DNA of 64,000 nucleotides from JAJPKK01 sp963800215 (GCA_963800215.1 CAWCZY010000014.1:124001-188000); one strand, 5' to 3'; counted from the stretch's first letter, positions 8,061 through 17,375 are shown. The notes: a model not told the origin generated them from the letters alone. Numbers and translations: made by a program.

Positions 8061-9650
8061 ATGACTTATCCGCCTGCCCCCCGCACCGACGGCACCGGGA
8101 GTTCCGACCCGGCGACGCCTGGCGGCGGCGGGCCGGGCGGCGGTGGCGGCGCGCCGGCCGCGTTCCACGCCCCGCTGGCGCCGGCCGCGATCAACAAGAT
8201 CATCGCCGGCATCATGCTCGCCATGTTCCTGAGCGCGTTGGAGCAGACCATCGTCGCCCCGGCCCTGCCGACCATCGGCGTCCATCTCGGCGACATCGAG
8301 AACCTGTCCTGGGTGGTCACGGCCTATCTCCTGAGCGCGACCGCGGTGACGCCGCTGTTCGGCAAGCTGTCCGACATCTACGGCCGGCGCACCATCCTTC
8401 TGACCGGGGTGACGATCTTCATCGCCGGTTCGATCGCCTGCGCGCTGGCACCCACCATGTGGGCACTGATCGCGGCACGCGCCCTGCAGGGCATCGGCGG
8501 CGGCGGCATCCTGCCGATCGCCCAGACCATCATCGCCGACCTGGTGTCGCCGCGCGAGCGGCCGCGCTACCAGAGCTATTCGGCGGTCATGTTCATGATC
8601 GCGAGCGTGATCGGTCCGGTGCTGGGCGGCGTGCTCACCGATCGCGTCCACTGGTCGTTGATTTTCTGGATCAACGTGCCGATGGGCGGTGCCGCGCTCG
8701 TCATCACATATCGTGCGCTGCACAAGCTGCCGCGCCATGAGCGCCCGCACAAGCTCGACATCGTCGGCGCCGCCCTCATGGTCGTCGCGGCGGTCGCGCT
8801 GATGCTGGCGATGACCTGGGGCGGGTCGCGCTACCCGTGGGCGTCCTGGCAAATCCTCGCGATGATCGCGGGGTCGGCGGTGGCGTGGGGCCTGTTCGCG
8901 CTACGGCTCGCCACCGCGGCGGAGCCGCTCATCCCGCCGTCGGTGCTGCGCGAACCGGTGGTGACGCGGATCGTCGTGGCGGCCTTCTTCAGCATCGGCG
9001 CCATCATCGGGCTGTCGATCTACGTGCCGCTTTATCTGGAACTGATGCTCGGCGCGTCGCCGTCGGTTTCCGGCACCGCGCTGATCGCCTTCACCGCCGG
9101 CACGGTGGCCGGCGCGTTCGCGGCGGGCCGCTCGCTTGGCCATAGCCGGCACTACAAGCGCCTGCCGATGGCGGGCCTCGCGATCGGGATCGTGAGCCTC
9201 GCCGTCCTCGCCGCGATGCCGAACGGGCTCAATCTCGCCGGCGTCTCCGGCCTGTTGTTCCTGTGCGGCGGCGGGATCGGGACCATGTATCCCGTGACCA
9301 CCGTGCTGATCCAGAATGCCGTCCTGCCGCACCAGTTCGGCATCGTCACGGGAACGCTGAATTTCTTCCGGCTGCTGGGCGGCACCATCATCGTCGCCGC
9401 CCTCGGCGCCATCGTGCTCACCAAGGTCGATGCCTCCGGCGGCCTCGTCGCCCTCGACCTGCTGGCGAAAAGCGGCGCGCAGCCCGACGCGGATTTCTCC
9501 ACGGTGTTCTCCTGGGTCTTCATCGCCGCCGCGGCGTGCCTCGCGGTCGCTCTCGTCTGCCTCGCCGGCATCGAGGAGCGGCCGTTGCGCGGCCCGTCGC
9601 CGGCGCCGACGGCATCCTCGCGCGAGGCCGCGCCGGTCGCCGCCGAGTAG
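8061..9650 (+). CDS. DHA2-family MFS drug efflux transporter (first copy)
   Basis: A proton-driven efflux pump of the 14-helix DHA2 branch of the major facilitator superfamily, 529 residues from the ATG at 8061. The N-terminus is a Gly/Pro-rich cytoplasmic lead of about 45 residues. The first helix carries MLAMFLSALEQTIVAPALPT, followed by the loop motif GKLSDIYGRRTIL and the GGGGILPIAQ turn, all typical of EmrB/QacA-type pumps. The next gene is a close paralogue starting 4 bases after this stop, so the two are probably one transcript. The substrate is unknown. Confidence 0.9.
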   Translation: MTYPPAPRTDGTGSSDPATPGGGGPGGGGGAPAAFHAPLAPAAINKIIAGIMLAMFLSALEQTIVAPALPTIGVHLGDIENLSWVVTAYLLSATAVTPLFGKLSDIYGRRTILLTGVTIFIAGSIACALAPTMWALIAARALQGIGGGGILPIAQTIIADLVSPRERPRYQSYSAVMFMIASVIGPVLGGVLTDRVHWSLIFWINVPMGGAALVITYRALHKLPRHERPHKLDIVGAALMVVAAVALMLAMTWGGSRYPWASWQILAMIAGSAVAWGLFALRLATAAEPLIPPSVLREPVVTRIVVAAFFSIGAIIGLSIYVPLYLELMLGASPSVSGTALIAFTAGTVAGAFAAGRSLGHSRHYKRLPMAGLAIGIVSLAVLAAMPNGLNLAGVSGLLFLCGGGIGTMYPVTTVLIQNAVLPHQFGIVTGTLNFFRLLGGTIIVAALGAIVLTKVDASGGLVALDLLAKSGAQPDADFSTVFSWVFIAAAACLAVALVCLAGIEERPLRGPSPAPTASSREAAPVAAE

Positions 9651-9654
9651 CGCC

Positions 9655-11151
9655 GTGGCGAGCCAGCAAGTCCACCTTCCGCCGGCTGCATTGTCCGTGC
9701 CGCCGACCCGGCCGCTCAGCTATCTCGAGGTGCGCAGCATCATCACGGGAATGATGCTGGCGATGTTCCTCGCCGCGCTCAACCAGACCATCGTCGCCAC
9801 CGCGCTGCCGACCATCGGACGCGACCTGGACGATTTCGAGAACCTGCCCTGGGTCGTCACCGCCTATCTTCTGACATCGACGGCGGTGGCGCCGCTCTAT
9901 GGCAAGCTGAGCGATATCCACGGCCGGCGCGCCATGCTGATGGCCGGGCTCGGCTTGTTCACGGCGGGTTCGGTCATGTGCGCGCTCGCGCCCAACATGC
10001 TCCTGCTCAGCCTCGGCCGCGCCGTGCAGGGGATCGGCGGCGGCGGCATCATGCCGCTGGTCCAGACCGTCATCGCCGATGCCAGCACCCCGCGCGAGCG
10101 CGGCCGCTACCAAGCGCTGATCGGCACCATCTGGGTGAGCGCCGGGATTTCCGGCCCGGTGGTCGGCGGATTCATCGCCGAGCACCTGCCGTGGCCGATG
10201 ATCTTCTGGTTGAACGTGCCGCTCGGCATCGCCGGCGCTCTGATGATCAACACCGCCCTCAAGAAGCTGCCGCGGCACGACCGCAAGCACCGGCTCGACC
10301 TGATCGGAGCGGCGCTGATGGTGATCGCGGCGGTGGCGCTGCTGCTGGCGCTGGCATGGGGCGGCTCGCGCTATTCCTGGATGTCGCCGCAGATCGCCCT
10401 GCTGCTGGTCGCCTGCGTCGTGTTCACGGCGCTGTTCGCCTGGCGGCTGCGCCGTGCGCCGGAGCCGTTCCTGCCGCTGCCGATCCTCGCCGATTCCGTG
10501 GTACGCGCCGGCACGCTGGCGAGCGCCTGCGCGGTCGGCGCCACCCTCGCGCTCACCATCTACCTGCCGCTGTACTTCCAGGTGGTGCACAAGCTCTCGG
10601 TCGCGATGTCGGGGCTCGCCCTTATCCCGCTGGTGGTGATGTCGACACCGGGGTCGATCGTATCGGGCCGCGCGCTCGGTCATCTCGAGCACTACAAGCG
10701 GGTGCCGATCGTGGCGCTGTGCTTCTCGATCGTGGCGATCGCGCTCATCGCGCTGTGGCCGGCGGCGCCGCTGTGGCTGGTGCTCATCGGACTCACCATC
10801 GTCAGCATGGGATGCGGCACCACCTATCCGGTCTGCACCGTGAGCGTGCAGAACGCCGTCGCCCCACATCAGGTCGGGACTGCCACCGGAGTGATGAATT
10901 TCTTCCGCGCCCTGATCAGCGCGCTGGAGGTCGCCATCCTCGGCGCCATCGTGGTCGCCGGGTTCGGGGTCGGCGTCGAACGCGGCCGCAGCGCCGATGT
11001 GGTGGTCGAGGCGGCCAATGCGCTGGGCTCCGACGTCTCGCATGTGTTCGGCTGGATGTTCGCCACCGCCGGGCTGTTCCTGGTGATCGGCGTCGTCGCT
11101 CTCGTCGTCATGGAGGAACGGCCGCTGCGCGGCCCCGCGGCACCACCGTGA
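9655..11151 (+). CDS. DHA2-family MFS drug efflux transporter (second copy)
   Basis: Second member of a tandem pair, about 498 residues if it starts at the GTG at 9655, 4 bases after the first gene stops. It repeats the landmarks of its neighbour almost in step: MLAMFLAALNQTIVATALPT, GKLSDIHGRRAML, GGGGIMPLVQ, and RYQALIGTIWVSAGISGPV. No strong ribosome site is visible before 9655, so translation may be coupled to the first gene. The pair looks like an old duplication; substrates may differ, since the C-terminal halves diverge more. Confidence 0.87.
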   Translation: MASQQVHLPPAALSVPPTRPLSYLEVRSIITGMMLAMFLAALNQTIVATALPTIGRDLDDFENLPWVVTAYLLTSTAVAPLYGKLSDIHGRRAMLMAGLGLFTAGSVMCALAPNMLLLSLGRAVQGIGGGGIMPLVQTVIADASTPRERGRYQALIGTIWVSAGISGPVVGGFIAEHLPWPMIFWLNVPLGIAGALMINTALKKLPRHDRKHRLDLIGAALMVIAAVALLLALAWGGSRYSWMSPQIALLLVACVVFTALFAWRLRRAPEPFLPLPILADSVVRAGTLASACAVGATLALTIYLPLYFQVVHKLSVAMSGLALIPLVVMSTPGSIVSGRALGHLEHYKRVPIVALCFSIVAIALIALWPAAPLWLVLIGLTIVSMGCGTTYPVCTVSVQNAVAPHQVGTATGVMNFFRALISALEVAILGAIVVAGFGVGVERGRSADVVVEAANALGSDVSHVFGWMFATAGLFLVIGVVALVVMEERPLRGPAAPP

Positions 11152-11200
11152 GCTTCGGCGCGGCGTTCGGTGCCGCCCACTCAGCACACCGTCGCTCGCT

Positions 11201-11905
11201 TCAGCCGCCGAACCAGCGGTCGATAAGCATGCCGATCCCGACACCGGCCAGCGCCGCGGCAATGCCGATCGCGACGGTCTCCACGATCGTGCGTGTCAAG
11301 CTGCGTCTTGCGATCCGCGCCCGCGCGGCGCCCAGCGCGACCAGCAGCGCGATGGTGACCGCGGCGGAGACCAGCCTCGCCTGGGCGATCGGAAGCAGGA
11401 CGAAGGGCACGATCGGAACCGCCGCAGCGAAGAAATCCGCGAGCAGCATCCACAGCGCCTGTTCGCCCGGGTCCGACGGCACCTCGGGGCCGGATTGCAG
11501 TGCGAACATCAGGGCATCGAGGGCCTCGGGGTCGTTTTTCACCGCGCCGGCGAGCGCGGCCGACGGCCCGGGAGCCAGGCCGGCGGCCGCCAGCCGGCTC
11601 GACAGCGCGGCGGCGATGGAAGTGGGGTTGAGCGCCAGTTCCGCTTGCAGACGCGCCCGCTTCGCCTTGATCTCGTCGCGGCTCGTCTCGGCATCGAGAT
11701 AGACCCCGGCCATCATGGAAACGGCCGCCGCCGCCGCCCCCGAGGCGCCGGCCACGAGCACCGCAGTGCTGCTCGTGGTGGTGGCGGCGACGCCGAAGAT
11801 CAGGCCGAAAATGGAGACCGTGCCGTCTTCCATTCCGAATACGATGGTGCCGGCGGAGTCGGCCAGCGAGCGCTTGAGCCGTTGCGCAATCGAGGTCGTC
11901 GCCAT
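11201..11905 (-). CDS. VIT1/CCC1-family membrane protein
   Basis: A 234-residue inner-membrane protein related to the vacuolar iron transporter (VIT1/CCC1) family. The first helix contains IVFGMEDGTVSIFGLIFGVA, the recognisable N-terminal motif. A hydrophilic central part (about residues 70-140) with KAKRARLQAELALNP corresponds to the metal-binding insert, and a C-terminal trio of hydrophobic segments follows. Plant and yeast relatives move Fe2+/Mn2+ into the vacuole; in bacteria the direction and metal are usually unknown. The start ATG at 11905 follows GGAGAG. It is convergent with the MFS pair. Confidence 0.82.
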   Translation of the reverse strand: MATTSIAQRLKRSLADSAGTIVFGMEDGTVSIFGLIFGVAATTTSSTAVLVAGASGAAAAAVSMMAGVYLDAETSRDEIKAKRARLQAELALNPTSIAAALSSRLAAAGLAPGPSAALAGAVKNDPEALDALMFALQSGPEVPSDPGEQALWMLLADFFAAAVPIVPFVLLPIAQARLVSAAVTIALLVALGAARARIARRSLTRTIVETVAIGIAAALAGVGIGMLIDRWFGG

Positions 11906-12008
11906 CGCTTTCTCTCCGCCACGATTTCCCGGCCGAGTTTGTCGGTTCGGGCATCGATGTGCAACAGCGTCCGAAATCGCGCGGATCGCGGCGCCACGGC
12001 GCCGAGGA

Positions 12009-12299
12009 TCAGGTCCGCTGGTCGGGCGGCCTGCGCATGGACCGGAGCAATCCGGCCAGCACGTTGCGCAGACCGTGCATCTGGTCGACCAGGTCGAGGA
12101 TCACGCCCACGCCGGCATCGTTGACCTCGAGATCCCCCCGCAGGTCCCGGATCAGCTCGGCGCGCGCCACGTCGGCGTCGGTGAAGAACACCTCCGGGTC
12201 GGAACCGCGGGGAACGATCCATTCCTGCGCAATCCACATTTCCAACGTGTCGTGATCGAGCCGCGCGCGCAGCAAGAACTCGTGTCTGGTAATCGTCAT
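12009..12299 (-). CDS. cbpM: Chaperone modulator CbpM
   Basis: A 96-residue protein with an N-terminal MerR-like fold (EFLLRARLDHDTLEMWIAQE) and the phrase WIVPRG, as in CbpM/YccW proteins. In E. coli CbpM binds the J-domain of CbpA and restrains its co-chaperone and DNA-binding activity. Here its ATG overlaps the TGA of cbpA by four bases, so the two are translationally coupled in a fixed ratio. Only the short family length and this neighbour define it, but both agree. Confidence 0.9.
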   Translation of the reverse strand: MTITRHEFLLRARLDHDTLEMWIAQEWIVPRGSDPEVFFTDADVARAELIRDLRGDLEVNDAGVGVILDLVDQMHGLRNVLAGLLRSMRRPPDQRT

Positions 12300-13198
12300 G
12301 GCTGCATGTCCCGACGTGGATCGTAGGTTTTCCCCGCTTCCCAGTTCGACAGGAAGCTTTCGAGCGCGGGGTCGGGCTGGTCCGGAAGCATCAGCTTGAG
12401 CTTGACGAATTCGTCGCCATGGCCGCCCCCGAGGCGCGCGACGCCCTTTCCCCGCAGCCGCAAGACGGTGCCGGTGTTCGCATGCTTCGGCACCGTCATG
12501 GTGACCGGGCCGGACGGGGTGGGCACGGTGATCCGCCCGCCGAGCACGGCTTCCGTCAGGGTGACCGGGACTTCGACGTGGATGTCGTCGCCCTGCCGGG
12601 TGAAGAAGCGGTGCGGCTTGATCGATAGTTCCACCAGTGCATCGCCGGGTCCGCCTTCGCCGAGGCCCGGCGCGCCCTTGCCCCGCAGCCGCAGAATCTG
12701 TCCGTCCGCAATTCCGGGTGGAATTCTCACGTCGAGCGTGCCGCCTTGCGGCAAGTCCAGCCGCATCGTTCCGCCGTTCACCGCATCGAGGAACTCCACC
12801 GGCAACCGGTAGCTGAGGTCCGGTCCCCGCGCATTGGCGCGCGCATGGGCCTGCTGCCTGAGGAATTCGGAGAGGATGTCGTTGGTGTCGGCGAAATCGG
12901 CGAAGCCCGAGGCGTTCGCGTAGGGCTGGTCGGGCTGGGACGCGAAGTCCTTGTAGTAGCGCTGCCGCGGCCGCTCGGCACCGGTGGCGTCGATCTCGCC
13001 GTCGTCATAGCGCTGGCGCTTGTCCTTGTCCGACAGGATGTCATAGGCGCTTGCCACCTCCTTGAACCGCTCCTCGGCCTGCCGATTGCCGGGATTGAGA
13101 TCGGGGTGAAGCTTTTTCGCCAGGCCCCGGTAGGCCTTGCGGATGTCCTCGAGCGAGGCGGAGCGCTCGACGCCGAGAACGTCGTAGGGGTCTGTCAT
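12296..13198 (-). CDS. cbpA: DnaJ-like co-chaperone / curved DNA-binding protein CbpA
   Basis: A 300-residue class B J-domain protein. The J-domain opens at DPYDVLGVERSASLEDIRKA, with the HPD motif in KKLHPDLNPGN. A linker of about 50 residues follows, then two C-terminal beta domains marked by RLDLPQGGTLDVRIPPG and RITVPTPSGPVTMTVPK. It stimulates DnaK and, in E. coli, binds curved DNA. I chose the ATG at 13198, which has an AAGGGC site and begins right before the J-domain; a start at 13249 would add 17 unlikely residues. It is coupled to cbpM. Confidence 0.93.
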   Translation of the reverse strand: MTDPYDVLGVERSASLEDIRKAYRGLAKKLHPDLNPGNRQAEERFKEVASAYDILSDKDKRQRYDDGEIDATGAERPRQRYYKDFASQPDQPYANASGFADFADTNDILSEFLRQQAHARANARGPDLSYRLPVEFLDAVNGGTMRLDLPQGGTLDVRIPPGIADGQILRLRGKGAPGLGEGGPGDALVELSIKPHRFFTRQGDDIHVEVPVTLTEAVLGGRITVPTPSGPVTMTVPKHANTGTVLRLRGKGVARLGGGHGDEFVKLKLMLPDQPDPALESFLSNWEAGKTYDPRRDMQP

Positions 13199-13224
13199 GG
13201 TGTGCCCTTGGTGATGGCAAATCG

Positions 13225-13610
13225 CTATGGCAAGCCGTTCGCGAGACACGCCGTCATTTCAAGCCGATTCGAATGGCACACTACAGTCTTTGCTTTTGGG
13301 GAGCGGGACAAGAGGCACTGGAATATGGAAGCGGCCGCGTCCATGAGCGGCGTCGCCTTGTCGGGATCGATACGCACCATGACGTAGCTGATGTGGTCGT
13401 CGATCTTGGTGAACCAGTGCCCGGTGCCGGCCGGAATGATGACCACGTCCCCGGCCTTGAGTTGACAGGTCACGCCGTTGCGAACCGATTCGCCATTGTT
13501 GCCCGGTCCGTTGAACAGGCGGACCTCTCCGAGGTGGCGGGACGGCGCTTCATGTTGACGATATCCGGACCCAACACCAGCGTGCCCGAAATGATTCGTA
13601 AGGATCACGT
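13225..13610 (-). pseudogene. Decayed cupin-domain gene
   Basis: The C-terminal half of a small exported-type cupin is readable: LKAGDVVIIPAGTGHWFTKI then SYVMVRIDPDKATPL, the second cupin motif and final strand. The preceding strand, SGTLVLGPDIVNMKRRP, sits in a different frame, with the switch near 13520-13550. No signal peptide or first cupin motif can be found upstream, where the divergent gene at 13700 begins, and the only start for the frame is a TTG. I read it as a truncated, frameshifted remnant. It also runs up to the cbpA start region. Confidence 0.6.
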
Positions 13611-13699
13611 TCCCCGTTCCGCGTACGCCTGGGATGGTGTAGCGTCCCCGGAGCGACACAAGCCGCGCCAAGCGGCGCTTGCGCAAGGGAGGATGAGGG

Positions 13700-14605
13700 A
13701 TGCTTTACCTCGGCACGATGGGCGCGCTGGCGCGCAGGACGGCGCCGGTGGCGGCGGCGCTGATGATGGTCTTCGGCGTCGCCGCGGCCGCGCAGGACGG
13801 CGAGTCTCCCGGCGGCAAGTCTCCCGACGGCAAATATCCGAACTGGAAGGGCCAGTGGAACCGGCAGCGCGTGCCCGGGGTCGCCGGCCAGCCTTCCTTC
13901 GATCCGAACAAGCCGTGGGGCAAGGGGCAGGAGGCGCCGCTGACGCCGGAGTATCAGGCGGTGTTGGAGGCCAATCTCAAGTCCCAGCGGGACGGCGGCT
14001 TCTTCGACTGGCTGGGCGTGTCCTGCCGCGGCTTCGGCATGCCCCTCGTGATGTATGCGTTCCAGCCGCTGGAATTCATCATCACGCCGGAAACCACCTA
14101 CGTGCTGGTCGATTGGGTCGAGCACACGCGCCGCATCTACACCGATGGCCGCGACTGGCCCAAGGAGATCGAGCCGACGCTCATGGGCTATTCCATCGGC
14201 AAGTGGGTCGACACCGACGGGGACGGACGTTTCGACACCCTGGAAGTCGAGAGCCGCGGCTTCAAGGGCCCTCGCCACTACGACGCGTCCGGCCTGCCGC
14301 TGCACCATGACAACCAGTCGATCTTCAAGGAGCGCATCCACCTCGACAAGGCCGACAAGAACGTCATGCGAGACGAGATCACCGTGTTCGATCATGCGCT
14401 GACGCGGCCGTGGACAGCGACTAGAGGCTATATCCGCAATCCCGACCCGCAACCGCAATGGAGCGAGTTCATCTGCGCCGAAGGCAATTCCCACGTCACC
14501 ATCGGCAAGGAGAACTATTTCCTGAGCGGCGACGGCCTGCTGATGCCGGCCCACAAGGGCCAGGAACCGCCCGACACGCGCTACTTCAAGCAGACCAAAC
14601 AGTGA
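13700..14605 (+). CDS. Secreted protein of an unnamed family (copy 1)
   Basis: A 301-residue exported protein. A signal peptide (residues 12-33) ends at AAAAQDG and is followed by a short Gly/Ser/Pro spacer and PNWKGQWNRQRV. The body has PLTPEYQAVLEANL, PLEFIITPETTYVL, RRIYTDGRDWP, GYSIGKWVDTDGDGRFDTLE (with a DxDGDG calcium-loop-like stretch), DHALTRPW and a closing PPDTRYFKQTK. The protein at 44582 shares these blocks in the same order. I know no name or activity for the family; the exported, aromatic-rich beta-like pattern fits a periplasmic binding or enzyme domain. The ATG follows GGGAGGATGAGG. It lies next to transporter and NIPSNAP genes. Confidence 0.75.
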   Translation: MLYLGTMGALARRTAPVAAALMMVFGVAAAAQDGESPGGKSPDGKYPNWKGQWNRQRVPGVAGQPSFDPNKPWGKGQEAPLTPEYQAVLEANLKSQRDGGFFDWLGVSCRGFGMPLVMYAFQPLEFIITPETTYVLVDWVEHTRRIYTDGRDWPKEIEPTLMGYSIGKWVDTDGDGRFDTLEVESRGFKGPRHYDASGLPLHHDNQSIFKERIHLDKADKNVMRDEITVFDHALTRPWTATRGYIRNPDPQPQWSEFICAEGNSHVTIGKENYFLSGDGLLMPAHKGQEPPDTRYFKQTKQ

Positions 14606-14687
14606 CGGCGAATTGGTGCGATGCGGCGGCCGGCGCACCGATCGTGCTTCCGAAATCGGCTGGTGTTCGACGAATCGGGGAAGACGA

Positions 14688-16015
14688 ATGGCAATCACAG
14701 CCACATACGGGACGATGTCCGAGGCCGACCACAGCAAGCAACTGCGCAAGGCCGTCATCGCGTCCACCATCGGCACCACCATCGAATGGTACGACTTCTT
14801 CATCTACGGCACCGCCGCCGGGCTGATCTTCGGCAAGCTCTACTTTCCCAACGAGGATCCGCTGACGGCGACGCTCGCGGCATTCGGCACCTATTTCATC
14901 GGCTTCGTCGGACGGCCGATCGGCGCCGCGATCTTCGGCCATTACGGCGATCGCATCGGCCGCAAGGCGACGCTGATCGCCACGCTGCTGTGCATGGGCA
15001 TCGCGACCTTCCTCGTCGCCTTCGTGCCGACCTACGACTCGATCGGCATCTGGGGCGCGGTCATCCTGACCGTGCTGCGGATGGTTCAGGGCATCGGCGT
15101 CGGCGGCGAATGGGGCGGATCGGTGCTGCTCGCGATGGAATGGTCGCGCCATCACGGACAGCGCGGCCTGGTGGCGTCGTGGCCGCAATTCGGCGTGCCG
15201 TGCGGCTTGTTCCTGTCGAACCTCGCGATCCTGGCGTTCAGCACCTGGTCGGGCGACCAGTTCGCGACCTGGGGCTGGCGCATCCCGTTCGCGCTCTCGA
15301 TCGTTCTGGTCGGCGTCGGCCTGTGGATCCGCCTCGGCATCCTCGAGACGCCGGTGTTCCAGCAAGCTGCTGGAGACCAACAAGATCGAGAAGGCGCCGA
15401 TCATCGAGGTCATCAAGAAGCAGCCGAGGGAGATCATCCTTTCGGCACTGCTGCGGATGTCCGAGCAGGCGCCGTTCTACATCTTTACGGCGTTCATCTT
15501 CGCCTATGCCGTCGGCACGCTGCACATGTCGCGAGACCTGATCCTGACCGCGGTGCTGGCCGCCTCCTGCGTCTCGTTCATCACCATCCCGCTGTCGGGC
15601 CACATCTCCGACCGCATCGGGCGGCGGAAGATGTACCTGATCGGCGCCGCGGCGACCGGCCTGTTCGGCTTCCTGTATTTCGGCATGGTCGACACCGCGA
15701 TTCCGTCGGCCGTGTTCATCGCCATCGTGCTGTCGCTCATCCCGCATGACATGCAATACGGGCCGCAGGCGGCGTTGATCGCCGAGGCCTTCACGCCGCG
15801 ATTGCGCTACAGCGGCGCGTCTCTGGGCTATCAGCTCGCCTCCGATGATCGCCGGCGGACCCGCGCCGATGATCGCGACGGCCCTGTTCGCCACCTATCA
15901 CTCCGGTTACGCGATCTCCATCTACATCGCCGCTTGCGCGGTGGTGAGCCTGGTGTCGACGGCCTTGATGCCCGACTATACCGGCAAGGACATCTCGAAG
16001 GAATACGACGAGTGA
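14688..16015 (+). CDS. MHS-family MFS transporter, two frameshifts
   Basis: Metabolite:H+ symporter of the ProP/ShiA/KgtP group, about 440 residues when the parts are joined. The N-terminal frame has TTIEWYDFFIYGTAAGL, GHYGDRIGRKATL and GIGVGGEWGGSVLLA, all signature MHS motifs. Near 15364 reading must switch frame (KLLETNKIEKAPIIEVIKK), and near 15844 again (MIAGGPAPMIATALFATY) to reach the stop at 16013-16015. All expected helices are present across the three frames, so either the sequence has errors or the gene died recently. The start ATG at 14688 follows GGGGAAG. Likely substrates are organic acids or osmolytes; this is not decided. Confidence 0.8.
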
Positions 16016-16101
16016 TGGGCGACGCGACGGCGTTTATCGCGGCCGTTTCGTTTTCGTCGGCCATATCGGTGCCGCATCGGTTTTCGCCCGAGGAGGGTTT
16101 C

Positions 16102-16554
16102 ATGTGGAATTGGAAAATCACGGGGGTTCTCAGCCTGGCGTTCGGGGTCGCCGGAATTGGCTGGGGTTACGCCCAGCAGAATCAGGCCCCCGGATTCTTC
16201 GAGTTGCGCGTCTATACCGCGCTGCCGGGCAAGCGCGATGCCCTCGCGGAGCGTTTCGCGAGCCGCACCGCCGCGATCTTTGCGAGGCACGGTATCACCA
16301 ATGTGGGCTACTGGATTCCGCGGCAGAGCGATCCCGAGCTGGGCATCAGCGCCGAGAACACGTTCATCTACATCCGCGGCTATCCCTCCAAGGAGGAACG
16401 CGACAAGCGCCTGGCGGCGAGGGCGCAAGACCCCGAATTTGATGCGGTGGTGAGGAAGGCGGAGGCGAACCCGGACACCAGGCTGATCGCCAAGGTGCAC
16501 AACATCGACATGACGCCGCACGGCTCGTATACGACGATCACGCTCGCCAAGTAG
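16102..16554 (+). CDS. Exported NIPSNAP-family protein
   Basis: A 150-residue protein with a signal peptide (MWNWKITGVLSLAFGVAG, cut near GYAQQN) and a single ferredoxin-like alpha/beta domain. FFELRVYTALPGKRDALAERF is the classic NIPSNAP opening, and NVGYWIPRQ with NTFIYIRGYPSKEERDKR completes the fold. NIPSNAP domains dimerise; some have small-molecule or monooxygenase-like roles, and most are uncharacterised. The ATG at 16102 follows GAGGAGG. It stands just downstream of the MHS transporter and may be cotranscribed. Export is notable because most NIPSNAP proteins are cytoplasmic. Confidence 0.85.
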   Translation: MWNWKITGVLSLAFGVAGIGWGYAQQNQAPGFFELRVYTALPGKRDALAERFASRTAAIFARHGITNVGYWIPRQSDPELGISAENTFIYIRGYPSKEERDKRLAARAQDPEFDAVVRKAEANPDTRLIAKVHNIDMTPHGSYTTITLAK

Positions 16555-16675
16555 AACCAGGCATTCTCCTTCGGTCCCCTAACGACGGGGACGTCGACCC
16601 CGGCCCGGGGCGTAACGGCAGGTTTTCATGCCCGCGGCCACGATGCAGGCGCAGGCAAACTATTGCGCCGGGGAC

Positions 16676-16721
16676 GAGGCCGCCAAGCCGAAGCACGGCG
16701 GCCTCGAGCGCCGAAGCGCTC
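16676..16721 (-). terminator. Double stem-loop after small secreted gene
   Basis: On the minus strand the stop codon region forms GAGCGC-TTCG-GCGCTC (16706-16721), then a second perfect 9-bp stem pairs 16676-16684 with 16697-16705. There is no U-run, so it may stabilise or end the mRNA without being a classical terminator. The tandem paralogue at 17178 keeps only a degraded version. Confidence 0.45.
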
Positions 16722-16929
16722 AGCTGGTCTTTTTTGCCTTGTGCTGCTTCATGTGCTTCTGACTTTTCTGGCTGCTGCTGCGGTAGCACGACCCGCCGCC
16801 GCAAGAGTTTGGATCCTGGTAAGTCGCCCGATCCGGATTAGCAGTGGCCGACGTCCTCCTCGCCGCAAAGGCGGAATCAGCGACGCTGACTGCCAGGATG
16901 CCGCCGAGTACAAGTGCCATGACGCGCAT
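16720..16929 (-). CDS. Tiny secreted basic protein, tandem copy A
   Basis: A 69-residue precursor. A clear signal peptide ends at DSAFAARR (about residue 23), leaving a mature peptide of roughly 45 residues. The mature part has one cysteine pair in SCGGGSCYRSSSQKS, followed by KHMKQHKAKK, so it is strongly basic. The ribosome site AAAAGGAGA before the ATG is excellent. Its neighbour at 17178 is the same protein with changes mainly in the middle. I do not recognise a family. The Cys-Gly-Gly-Gly-Ser-Cys motif could form a disulfide loop or bind metal or heme; none of this is shown. Confidence 0.72.
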   Translation of the reverse strand: MRVMALVLGGILAVSVADSAFAARRTSATANPDRATYQDPNSCGGGSCYRSSSQKSQKHMKQHKAKKTS

Positions 16930-17177
16930 GAATATCTCCTTTTGGTGCGGTCCATCCCCATCAGTTTCTAGGATTGCTTAATGATCAACCAAACGCGCAG
17001 CCTCAACAGAAGCAGGCAGGAGAGCCCGATGCCGGCAAGGGCCAGCGACGTCGACCCCAGCCGGTGCCGACGACAAATCTCATGACCACGGCGTCATGAA
17101 TTTAGAGCAAGAAAGCTATCCGCCGAGAACAAGGCCGCCAATGCCGCAGCACGACTGCCTCGAGCGCCGAGGCGCGC

Positions 17178-17375
17178 TCAGCTGGATTTCTTTGTCTTGT
17201 GCTGCTTCATATGCTTCTGACTTTTCTGGCTGCTGCTGCGGTAGCACGAGCCGCCACCGCAACCATTTACAAATTGGTGATCCGAACTCGGTTCCGTCGA
17301 CCTCTTCGCGGCAAAAGCCGAATCCGCGACGCAGACGGCCATCATACCGGTGAGTACGAGTGCGATAACGCGCAT
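17178..17375 (-). CDS. Tiny secreted basic protein, tandem copy B
   Basis: A 65-residue paralogue of the protein at 16720. It has a signal peptide ending DSAFAAKRS and a nearly identical C-terminus, with GCGGGSCYRSSSQKS and KHMKQHKTKK. The ATG at 17375 is preceded by CAAGGAGA; a longer frame to 17435 adds 20 residues without support. Both the coding sequence and the flanking DNA (the leader and the region after the stop) are related to copy A, so a unit of several hundred bases was duplicated in tandem. Conservation is strongest at the signal peptide and the Cys/Lys-rich end. Confidence 0.7.
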   Translation of the reverse strand: MRVIALVLTGMMAVCVADSAFAAKRSTEPSSDHQFVNGCGGGSCYRSSSQKSQKHMKQHKTKKSS

